Source: an uncultured Clostridia bacterium | GTDB lineage: Bacteria; Bacillota; Clostridia; Christensenellales; Borkfalkiaceae | Reading direction: 5' to 3' | Assembly: GCA_944372565.1 (NCBI GenBank) | Contig: CALVZR010000046.1 | Coordinates: forward strand, 1-5,032 | Length of the DNA: 5,032 nt | Shown here: positions 1 through 5,032 of the stretch, one piece after another | How the letters are laid out: the number at the start of each line of letters is the position of its first letter | Position numbering within the stretch: position 1 is the first letter of the stretch | Position numbers and translations under genes: made by a program | The notes under the pieces: model-generated | What the model was told of the DNA's origin: nothing | The model's input: only the letters and a program-made list of their open reading frames with translations | Databases searched by the model: none

Positions 1-1
1 C

Positions 2-271
2 ATGATCGCGGGAACGGGCGTGCTGGCTGCAGTGTTCCCTTGCGGGATTTGTTTTTTCGGCGTGCGGACGGCTTAACGTTTCCGTTGGAGTTTTACCGCG
101 GCGGCGGTGTTCTGGTTTCTCTGTGCGGCGCTGTCGGCTGTGCCGTTTTCGTCGTCGAGGTCGTTTCTGCTCATTTCTTTCGCCGCCGCGGCGTCCTACA
201 TTCTTACGGGAATCCTGAATCTTTGTGCGGCAAGGACGGTCCGGAAAGAATATAAAAAAATAACCTTATAA
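2..271 (+). pseudogene. 3' part of a small membrane protein gene, interrupted by an in-frame stop
   Basis: I do not recognise the family. Reading the frame that begins at base 2, 24 hydrophobic-rich codons (ending CFFGVRTA) are followed by TAA at 74-76. The same frame then stays open for 64 codons to TAA at 269-271. The second part begins RFRWSF, contains two membrane-spanning stretches (about AAAVFWFLCAALSAVPF and SFLLISFAAAASYILTGILNL) and ends in a basic tail, TVRKEYKKITL. Codon choice matches the other genes here, and the RTA/RFRW junction would make a normal positively charged cytoplasmic loop. That suggests one gene broken by a nonsense change rather than two genes. No convincing ribosome binding site was found for an internal start; a GTG at 107 lies 16 bases after GGAG. 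It could instead be the end of one gene followed by a remnant, or a sequencing error. The ATG at base 2 need not be the true start, since the gene may run off the left edge. Confidence 0.38.
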
Positions 272-277
272 AAACCG

Positions 278-306
278 TTGACAAAACGCCGCTAAGGGCG
301 TAAAAT
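278..306 (+). promoter_or_regulatory. Sigma-A promoter of the pflBA operon
   Basis: TTGACA at 278-283 and TAAAAT at 301-306 are separated by 17 bases, which is the optimal spacing. Transcription would begin near 313. The A/T-rich stretch just upstream (about 248-274) could act as an UP element. The spacer holds a small inverted repeat, ACGCC-N6-GGCGT (286-301), which may be an operator or chance. The -35 box begins six bases after the stop codon at 271. This promoter feeds the riboswitch leader, not the coding region directly. Confidence 0.87.
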
Positions 307-324
307 AGAAACGTAAAAGAAAAC

Positions 325-402
325 GGCGCCCCGCGACTGACGGGAAAACGCGGATCTCCGCGGGGAAACGGGCGCGCCGGGAAAAAAGCCGACCGTCTGG
401 GC
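325..402 (+). promoter_or_regulatory. ZTP/ZMP riboswitch aptamer (pfl RNA motif)
   Basis: The leader folds as a ZTP aptamer, which senses the purine-pathway intermediates ZMP and ZTP. P1 pairs 325-333 with 369-378, nine pairs with a single bulged C at 373. The junction carries the conserved CGACUG (334-339). P2 is CGCGG-AUCU-CCGCG (349-362), followed by GGGAAA (363-368). After a purine-rich linker, P3 is a short hairpin, GCC (388-390) with GGC (400-402), which contains the hallmark CCGUCUGGGC (393-402). GACGG at 339-343 is exactly complementary to CCGUC at 393-397, giving the expected pseudoknot. Known ZTP riboswitches control purine and one-carbon genes and are often found ahead of pfl genes, as here. 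The aptamer lies directly downstream of a promoter, and its 3' end merges with a terminator, which indicates transcriptional ON control. The assignment comes from recalled consensus features and was not scored against a covariance model. Confidence 0.93.
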
Positions 403-443
403 AGTTTCGATTTCATTCGAAACTGCCCTTTTTGTTTTATTTT
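399..443 (+). terminator. Riboswitch-controlled intrinsic terminator in the pflB leader
   Basis: GGGCAGTTTCGA (399-410) pairs perfectly over 12 bp with TCGAAACTGCCC (417-428) around a six-base loop. It is followed by a T-rich run broken only by a G at 434 and an A at 439 (429-443). The first four bases of the stem, GGGC at 399-402, also belong to the conserved 3' end of the aptamer. The P3/pseudoknot fold and the terminator therefore cannot both form. Without ligand the RNA should stop about 120 bases after initiation; with ZMP/ZTP bound it should read through into pflB. Confidence 0.93.
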
Positions 444-447
444 CGGC

Positions 448-455
448 AAAGGAGA
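448..455 (+). promoter_or_regulatory. Ribosome binding site of pflB
   Basis: AAAGGAGA lies 9-10 bases ahead of the ATG at 465. It decides the start: a TTG at 432 in the same frame is inside the terminator T-run and has no such site, and the extra residues it would add do not resemble the family N-terminus. Confidence 0.9.
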
Positions 456-464
456 AAACAACTT

Positions 465-2690
465 ATGGATGCGTGGAATGGTTTCAAAGGCGAAAAATGG
501 CGCGATTCGATCGACGTGCGGGATTTTATCCAAAGCAATTACACCCCTTATACGGGCGGCGAGGCGTTCCTCAGCGGCCCGACCGAACGCACGGAAAAAC
601 TGCGGGCAAAGTTTGAAAAACTCCTCGAAGAGGAGCGCGCGAAGGGCGGCGTGCTCGGCGTGGATACCGAAACGGTTTCCTCCCTTTTAAACTACCCCGC
701 GGCGTATATCGATAAAGATCTCGAACTCATCGTCGGCTGTCAGACGGGCGCGCCGCTGGTGCGCGGGGTGAACCCCTTCGGCGGCATCCGTATGGCGCGT
801 TCGGCGTGCAAGGCGTACGGATACGAACTTTCCGAAAAGGTGGAGGACGAATTCAGATACAGAACCACCCACAACGACGGCGTTTTCCGCGTGTACGGCG
901 AAGATATGCGCAAGGTGCGCCACGCGGGCATCATCACGGGTCTGCCCGACGCCTACGGGCGGGGGCGCATCATCGGCGATTACCGCCGCGTTGCCCTCTA
1001 CGGCGTGGACAGGCTCATCGAGGAAAAGAAAAAGGACAAGGCGGAAATCATCCTCGGCCTGATGGACGCGGAAACCATCAAACTTTCCGAAGAACTTTAC
1101 GAGCAGATCGAATTTTTGGAAAAACTCAAAGCCATGGCGCAGATGTACGGCGAAGATATTTCCCGCCCCGCGGAAAACTTCCGCGAGGCCGTGCAGTGGG
1201 TGTATTTCGCATATCTTGCCGCCAACAAGGAGCAGAACGGCGCGGCGATGTCTTTGGGCAGGGTGAGCACCTTCCTCGATATCTACGCCGAGCGCGACCT
1301 GAAAAACGGCGCTTTAACGGAAAGCGGCGTGCAGGAGATCGTGGATCATTTCGTCATCAAACTGCGCGGAATGCGCCACCTGCGCACCCCCGAATACAAC
1401 GAACTTTTCGGGGGCGACCCGATGTGGATTACCGAAAGCGTGGGCGGTATGGGGGAAAACGGCGTTACCCTCGTCACGAAAAACTCCTTCCGCTTTCTGC
1501 ACACCCTCTATAACCTCGGCAGCGCGCCCGAGCCCAATTTAACGGTGCTCTGGTCGGAAAAACTGCCCGAAGCCTTCAAAAAATACGCCGCGAAGGTTTC
1601 CGCCGAAACCGATTCCATCCAATACGAAAACGACGATTTGATGCGGGAAGAGGGCGGCGACGATTACGCCATCGCCTGCTGCGTGAGCCGCATGAAGATC
1701 GGCAAACAGATGCAGTATTTCGGCGCGCGCTGCAACCTGGCGAAAACCCTTTTGATGGCGCTCAACGGCGGCAAGGACGAGCGCTATTTTATGCAGATCG
1801 GCCCCGAAATGCCCGTTTACGAGGGCGAAACGCTGGAATACGGCAAGGTGATGGAGCGTTTCGATTTCTACCTGAAATGGCTGGCGAAAACCTATGTGAA
1901 CACGATGAACGTCATCCACTTTATGCACGATAAATACGCATACGAAAAATTGCAGATGGCGCTGCACGATACGCGCGTGGACCGGCCGATGGCGTTCGGC
2001 GTGGCGGGGTTGAGCGTGCTTGCCGATTCGCTTTCCGCAATCAGATACGCCAAGGTGAAACCCGTGAAAAACGAAAACGGCGTCATCGTGGATTTTGAAA
2101 CGGAAGGGGAGTTCCCCAAATTCGGCAACGACGACGACCGCGTGGATTCCATCGCGAAAGAGGTGCTCGAAAAGCTGTATGCCTATCTTTGCGAAACGCC
2201 CGCATACCGCGGCGCAAAGCACACGCTTTCCGTGCTGACCATCACGTCCAACGTCGTTTACGGCAAAAAAACGGGCGCCACGCCGGACGGCAGAAAGGCG
2301 GGCGAACCCTTCGCGCCGGGGGCGAACCCCATGCACAACAGGGAAACGAACGGCGCGCTCGCCTCGCTCAACTCGGTTGCAAAACTCCCGTATGAAATCT
2401 GCAAGGACGGCATCTCCAACACCTTCTCCATCGTGCCCGAAGCGCTCGGAAAGACGGATGGAGAAAAGGTCAATAATCTCGTGGCGATTTTAGACGGCTA
2501 TTTCGCGCAGCGCGCGCATCATCTCAATGTGAACGTCATGCGCCGCGAGCAGCTGATCGAGGCGATGGAAAACCCCGAAAAATACCCCAATCTCACCATC
2601 CGCGTTTCGGGGTATGCGGTGAACTTCCACAAGCTTTCCAAAGAGCAGCAGAGGGAAGTGATTTCGAGAACCTTCCACACGGAAGTTTAA
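465..2690 (+). CDS. pflB: Formate acetyltransferase (pyruvate formate-lyase)
   Basis: This cytosolic glycyl-radical enzyme converts pyruvate and CoA to acetyl-CoA and formate in anaerobic metabolism. The 741-residue product aligns along its length with E. coli PflB (760 residues). The N-terminus DAWNGFKGEKW...VRDFIQSNYTPY is typical of the family. GLPDAYGRGRIIGDYRR (about 158-174) carries a substrate-binding arginine, and W321 sits in DPMWITES. The adjacent catalytic cysteines are C405-C406 in YAIACCVS, and R422 lies in FGARCNLAK. The radical glycine is G716 in RVSGYAVNF, 25 residues from the end as in E. coli. The segment before HLNVNV is several residues shorter than in E. coli, in the manner of clostridial enzymes. 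All key residues are present, so the enzyme should be active once the glycyl radical is installed by the next gene's product. The CysCys pair and close identity to true PFL argue against a glycerol or diol dehydratase. Expression is expected to follow the upstream ZTP riboswitch. The start is the ATG with AAAGGAGA ahead of it. Confidence 0.98.
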   Translation: MDAWNGFKGEKWRDSIDVRDFIQSNYTPYTGGEAFLSGPTERTEKLRAKFEKLLEEERAKGGVLGVDTETVSSLLNYPAAYIDKDLELIVGCQTGAPLVRGVNPFGGIRMARSACKAYGYELSEKVEDEFRYRTTHNDGVFRVYGEDMRKVRHAGIITGLPDAYGRGRIIGDYRRVALYGVDRLIEEKKKDKAEIILGLMDAETIKLSEELYEQIEFLEKLKAMAQMYGEDISRPAENFREAVQWVYFAYLAANKEQNGAAMSLGRVSTFLDIYAERDLKNGALTESGVQEIVDHFVIKLRGMRHLRTPEYNELFGGDPMWITESVGGMGENGVTLVTKNSFRFLHTLYNLGSAPEPNLTVLWSEKLPEAFKKYAAKVSAETDSIQYENDDLMREEGGDDYAIACCVSRMKIGKQMQYFGARCNLAKTLLMALNGGKDERYFMQIGPEMPVYEGETLEYGKVMERFDFYLKWLAKTYVNTMNVIHFMHDKYAYEKLQMALHDTRVDRPMAFGVAGLSVLADSLSAIRYAKVKPVKNENGVIVDFETEGEFPKFGNDDDRVDSIAKEVLEKLYAYLCETPAYRGAKHTLSVLTITSNVVYGKKTGATPDGRKAGEPFAPGANPMHNRETNGALASLNSVAKLPYEICKDGISNTFSIVPEALGKTDGEKVNNLVAILDGYFAQRAHHLNVNVMRREQLIEAMENPEKYPNLTIRVSGYAVNFHKLSKEQQREVISRTFHTEV

Positions 2691-2691
2691 A

Positions 2692-3399
2692 ATGAAGGGC
2701 GTGATTTCGAGTTTTCAATCGCTCGGCACGGTGGACGGGCCGGGGGTGCGCTCGGTGGTGTTCGCCGCGGGCTGCCCGCTCCGCTGCGCCTACTGCCACA
2801 ACCCCGAAACCTGGGAGAAGAAAGGGGAGGAGTGGGAGGCCGCCGCCCTTGCGGAAAAGATCTTCCGTTTCTATCCGTATATCAAAAACGGCGGCGTTAC
2901 GTTCAGCGGGGGAGAGCCGCTTATGCAGGGGGAATTTTTCTGCGAGCTGGCGGGCATTCTGAAAGAGAAAAATCTTTCCGTCGCCCTCGATACGAGCGGC
3001 AACTGGCGGGATGATTTCACCCTTCCGCTTTTGGACGCGAGCGATATCATCCTGCTCGATATCAAGTTCACGAGCGAAGAATATTACGCCCGTACGACCC
3101 GCGGCAGTATGAAGAAGGCGTTGCCGTTCCCCGCCCTCTCCGCAGCGAAAAAAAAGCGCGTATGGATCCGCCAGGTCGTTTTGGAAATCGTTAACGACGG
3201 GGAGGAAAACGCGGAAAAATTAAAGCGGCTCCTCGCCCCGTTTTCGGGCGCGATCGAAAAGCTAGAGCTCCTTCCGTTTCGGAAAATCTGCCAGAGTAAA
3301 TATGACAGAATGAACATCGTTTTCCCCTGTAAAGATCTGGCGGAAACAAGTCAGATTACGCTTGATAGAATGAATGCCGTTTTGCAAGCGAAAGACTAA
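2692..3399 (+). CDS. pflA: Pyruvate formate-lyase activating enzyme (radical SAM)
   Basis: This radical-SAM enzyme uses a [4Fe-4S] cluster and S-adenosylmethionine to abstract hydrogen from the PFL radical glycine, here G716 of the upstream product. The 235 residues are close to the usual length (E. coli 246). TVDGPGVRSVVF (13-24) leads into the cluster motif C28-x3-C32-x2-C35 in GCPLRCAYCHNP. GGVTFSGGEP (67-76) is the SAM-binding GGE region; DTSG (100-103) and LLDIKF (121-126) follow. It has no extra ferredoxin-type cluster insert, which fits a PFL activase rather than a dehydratase activase. Two normally conserved C-terminal positions are unusual: the VVPG-type stretch after R160 reads VVLEI, and the LLPYH pattern reads LLPFR at 193-197. 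The gene begins one base after pflB stops, with a weak GGAAG six bases upstream, so it is co-transcribed and probably translationally coupled to pflB. Confidence 0.97.
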   Translation: MKGVISSFQSLGTVDGPGVRSVVFAAGCPLRCAYCHNPETWEKKGEEWEAAALAEKIFRFYPYIKNGGVTFSGGEPLMQGEFFCELAGILKEKNLSVALDTSGNWRDDFTLPLLDASDIILLDIKFTSEEYYARTTRGSMKKALPFPALSAAKKKRVWIRQVVLEIVNDGEENAEKLKRLLAPFSGAIEKLELLPFRKICQSKYDRMNIVFPCKDLAETSQITLDRMNAVLQAKD

Positions 3400-3455
3400 G
3401 GATTTCCGCAACGATTCCAAAAAAATTTTTTTGTCTAAAACTCCTTTTTTTTCAC

Positions 3456-3496
3456 CGCGGCGCGCGGGCGTGTTCTGCCCGCGCGCCGCGCTTTTT
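3456..3496 (+). terminator. Intrinsic terminator of the pflBA operon
   Basis: A perfect 14-bp GC-only stem, CGCGGCGCGCGGGC (3456-3469) with its complement at 3477-3490, encloses a seven-base loop and is followed by C and five T (3491-3496). It lies 57 bases past the pflA stop. The minus strand has an A run in place of a T run after the stem, so it should work only in the pfl direction. The sequence between pflA and the stem holds A7T7 (3419-3432) and T8 (3445-3452) tracts but no gene. Confidence 0.93.
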
Positions 3497-3516
3497 CATA
3501 AATTTTATTTTGGGGG

Positions 3517-3545
3517 TTGAAATGCGGGGAATTTCGTTGTATAAT
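3517..3545 (+). promoter_or_regulatory. Sigma-A promoter of glpK
   Basis: TTGAAA (3517-3522) and TATAAT (3540-3545) are 17 bases apart, a near-consensus promoter just after the pfl terminator. Counting the last -10 base as -7 puts +1 at about 3552, the A of the glpK ATG. The spacer holds GAAAT-N7-ATTTC (3519-3535), a small inverted repeat that a regulator could use. No good match to a catabolite-repression (cre) site was seen. Confidence 0.82.
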
Positions 3546-3551
3546 AAATTT

Positions 3552-5030
3552 ATGAAAAGATATATCATCGCCTTGGACGAAGGCACAACGAGCACGCGCG
3601 CCGTTCTGTACGACGTGAAGGAAAAAAAGATCGCGCGCATTTTTTCGCGCCCGATCAGGCAGATCTATCCCGCGCCCGGATATGTGGAAGAGAGCGCGGG
3701 CGAGATCTGGGCGGAAACGCTTTCCGTTCTCGCGGAGGCGCTCGAAAGCGTTTTTGATCTTTCCGAGGTGGCGGGGATAGGCGTAGCCAACCAGCGCGAA
3801 ACCGCCGTGATGTGTAACCGCAAAACCGGGCGGCCGATCGCGAACGCCATCGTGTGGCAGTGCCGCAGAACGGCGGACTACTGCGCCTCCCTCAAAGAGG
3901 AATATTCCGATTGGATTTACGAAAAGACGGGGCTTATTCCCGACGCGTATTTTTCCGCCACCAAGTTCAGATGGCTTTTGGAAAACGTGCCCGAGGCAAA
4001 GCGGCTCGCGGAAGAAGGAAACCTCTGCGCGGGCACGATAGACGCCTTTTTGATCTACAAACTCACCGACGGCAAATCGTTCGTAACCGACGCCACAAAC
4101 GCCTCCCGCACAATGCTTTTCAACATCCGCAAGGGAACGTGGGACGAAGAGCTTCTCCGCTTTTTTTCCGTTCCGGAAGACGCCCTTCCGCGGGTGGTTT
4201 CCTGCACGGAAGTCGTGGGGGAATTTGAATACGAAAGGTCAAAAATTCCCGTCTGCGGAATCGCGGGCGATCAGCAGGCGGCGCTCTTCGGGCAGTGCTG
4301 TTTTGAAGAGGGCAGCGTGAAGATCACCTACGGCACGGGGATGTTTATGCTCTATAATATCGGGAAAAAACTGCCGCCCGAAAACGGGCTGGCGCTCACC
4401 ACCGTAGCCTATAAACTCGGCGGGGAAACGACCTACGCGCTCGAAGGGAGCGTGTTCAACGCGGGGAGCGCGGTGCAGTGGCTGCGCGACGAGCTGGGGC
4501 TGATGAGCAAGGCGGAGCACAGCGAGCGTATGGCGCGCAAGGTGAAGGATAACGGCGGGGTGTATATCGTGCCCGCGTTCACGGGGCTGGGCGCGCCCTA
4601 TTGGGCGAGCGAGGCGCGCGGAATCATCACGGGGATCACGCGGGGGGTCAACAAAAATCACCTTGCGCGGGCGGTGCTCGAAGCTATGGCGTATTCCGCG
4701 AAGGATCTTTCCGTCGTGATGGAAAAGATAAGCGGATTTTCGCCCAAGGTCATCCGCGCGGACGGCGGGGCGAGCAGAAACGATTTTCTTAGGCAGTTTC
4801 AATCGGATGTTTTGGGCGTATGCGTGGATAGACCTGCCGACGCGGAGAGCACGGCGCTGGGCGCGGCGTATCTCTGCGCGTTGGGGCTGGGGATCTTCAC
4901 CATGGACGAAATCGGCGGATTGAGAAAAACGGAAAAGCTCTTTTCGCCTTCGCCCGATCGGGAAGTTTACGAAAAACTTTATGCGGGCTGGAACCGCGCC
5001 GTAAAACAGTGTTTATATAACGGCGGCTGA
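3552..5030 (+). CDS. glpK: Glycerol kinase (FGGY carbohydrate kinase)
   Basis: This cytosolic enzyme phosphorylates glycerol with ATP to sn-glycerol 3-phosphate, for catabolism or lipid synthesis. The 492-residue product matches GlpK throughout. The N-terminal phosphate-binding motif is ALDEGTTSTRA (family usually DQGTTSSRA; a DEGTTS form is known in archaeal glycerol kinases). YPAPGYVEE follows. NQRE (80-83) and DAYFSATK with Y133 contact glycerol. IAGDQQAALFGQ carries the catalytic D240. TYGTG (259-263), PAFTGLGAPYW (341-351) and the FGGY signature DGGASRNDFLRQFQSD (404-419) complete the ATP side. The glycerol contacts argue for glycerol kinase rather than another FGGY sugar kinase. The loop at 221-231 lacks the histidine that HPr phosphorylates in many Firmicutes. 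The chosen ATG gives the family N-terminus MKRYIIALDEG. An in-frame ATG at 3522 and TTG at 3510 would add 10 or 14 unrelated residues and lie upstream of the predicted transcription start. No Shine-Dalgarno lies at normal distance from 3552. Any glpF or glpO partner would lie beyond the right edge. Confidence 0.97.
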   Translation: MKRYIIALDEGTTSTRAVLYDVKEKKIARIFSRPIRQIYPAPGYVEESAGEIWAETLSVLAEALESVFDLSEVAGIGVANQRETAVMCNRKTGRPIANAIVWQCRRTADYCASLKEEYSDWIYEKTGLIPDAYFSATKFRWLLENVPEAKRLAEEGNLCAGTIDAFLIYKLTDGKSFVTDATNASRTMLFNIRKGTWDEELLRFFSVPEDALPRVVSCTEVVGEFEYERSKIPVCGIAGDQQAALFGQCCFEEGSVKITYGTGMFMLYNIGKKLPPENGLALTTVAYKLGGETTYALEGSVFNAGSAVQWLRDELGLMSKAEHSERMARKVKDNGGVYIVPAFTGLGAPYWASEARGIITGITRGVNKNHLARAVLEAMAYSAKDLSVVMEKISGFSPKVIRADGGASRNDFLRQFQSDVLGVCVDRPADAESTALGAAYLCALGLGIFTMDEIGGLRKTEKLFSPSPDREVYEKLYAGWNRAVKQCLYNGG

Positions 5031-5032
5031 AC

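Noticed and set aside
40..255. 71-codon forward frame at the left edge
   Set aside because: The neighbouring frame (starting at base 2) has far more natural membrane-protein composition. This one reads as a Cys/Arg/Gly mixture without a ribosome binding site.
432..464. Upstream TTG start for pflB adding 11 residues
   Set aside because: It lies in the terminator T-run and has no ribosome binding site. The ATG at 465 has AAAGGAGA and gives the family N-terminus.
204..533. 109-codon minus-strand frame covering the pfl promoter and leader
   Set aside because: It overlaps the promoter, riboswitch and terminator, all well supported on the + strand, and its translation shows no domain.
806..1513. 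Open frame of 235 codons in another forward frame of pflB
   Set aside because: Its translation is a low-complexity Arg/Gly/His-rich string, typical of an out-of-frame shadow, while pflB is unambiguous over the same bases.
1539..2336. Long open frame of 265 codons on the minus strand inside pflB
   Set aside because: It lies wholly antisense to a strongly conserved gene. The translation is rich in His, Arg, Val and Phe with no recognisable domain, as expected from the strong codon bias of pflB.
3419..3432. A7T7 palindrome after pflA as a terminator or regulator site
   Set aside because: A hairpin of only A-U pairs without a loop would not terminate well, and the GC-rich hairpin at 3456-3490 is the clear terminator. 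It may only bend the DNA.
4239..4802. 187-codon minus-strand frame inside glpK
   Set aside because: It is antisense to conserved kinase motifs, is Arg/His/Pro-rich, and has no family resemblance.
465..5030. pflBA and glpK as one glycerol-fermentation operon
   Set aside because: A strong terminator and a separate strong promoter lie between them, so common transcription is unlikely even though the pathways connect through pyruvate.

Overview
The window looks like chromosome from an anaerobic, moderately GC-rich Gram-positive bacterium, most likely an uncultured-type member of the Clostridia. The pyruvate formate-lyase has clostridial-type features, such as the short YFAQRAHHLNVNV segment near its C-terminus. 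The promoters are close to the sigma-A consensus, the terminators are hairpins followed by T tracts, and pflB has an AAAGGAGA ribosome binding site. The species assignment is an inference; no rRNA or other marker is present.

Layout, all on the + strand. (1) Bases 1-271 hold the 3' end of what reads like a small membrane-protein gene, interrupted by an in-frame TAA at 74-76. (2) Bases 278-464 form a compact control region: a near-perfect sigma-A promoter, then a ZTP/ZMP riboswitch (the pfl RNA motif) whose last aptamer bases are also the first bases of a 12-bp intrinsic terminator. (3) Bases 465-3399 hold pflB and pflA, separated by one base, encoding pyruvate formate-lyase and its radical-SAM activating enzyme. 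(4) Bases 3456-3496 form a strong GC-rich terminator that closes the pfl operon. (5) A second strong promoter (3517-3545) is placed so that the predicted transcription start coincides with the ATG of glpK (3552-5030), implying a leaderless mRNA for glycerol kinase.

How it works together: PFL converts pyruvate and CoA to acetyl-CoA and formate. Formate feeds 10-formyl-tetrahydrofolate, which purine synthesis needs. When 10-formyl-THF runs short, ZMP/ZTP accumulates. The riboswitch should then block terminator formation and switch on pflBA, restoring formate supply. GlpK makes glycerol 3-phosphate, which enters lower glycolysis and yields pyruvate. The link to PFL is plausible metabolically, but the terminator and separate promoter show that glpK is an independent transcription unit.

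The main points for a second look are the riboswitch and its overlap with the terminator, the apparently leaderless glpK, the loss of the PTS-phosphorylated histidine in the GlpK regulatory loop, two unusual replacements at normally conserved positions of PflA, and the interrupted membrane gene at the left edge. No mobile element, CRISPR array, tRNA or rRNA was seen, and nothing points to a wholly new system.
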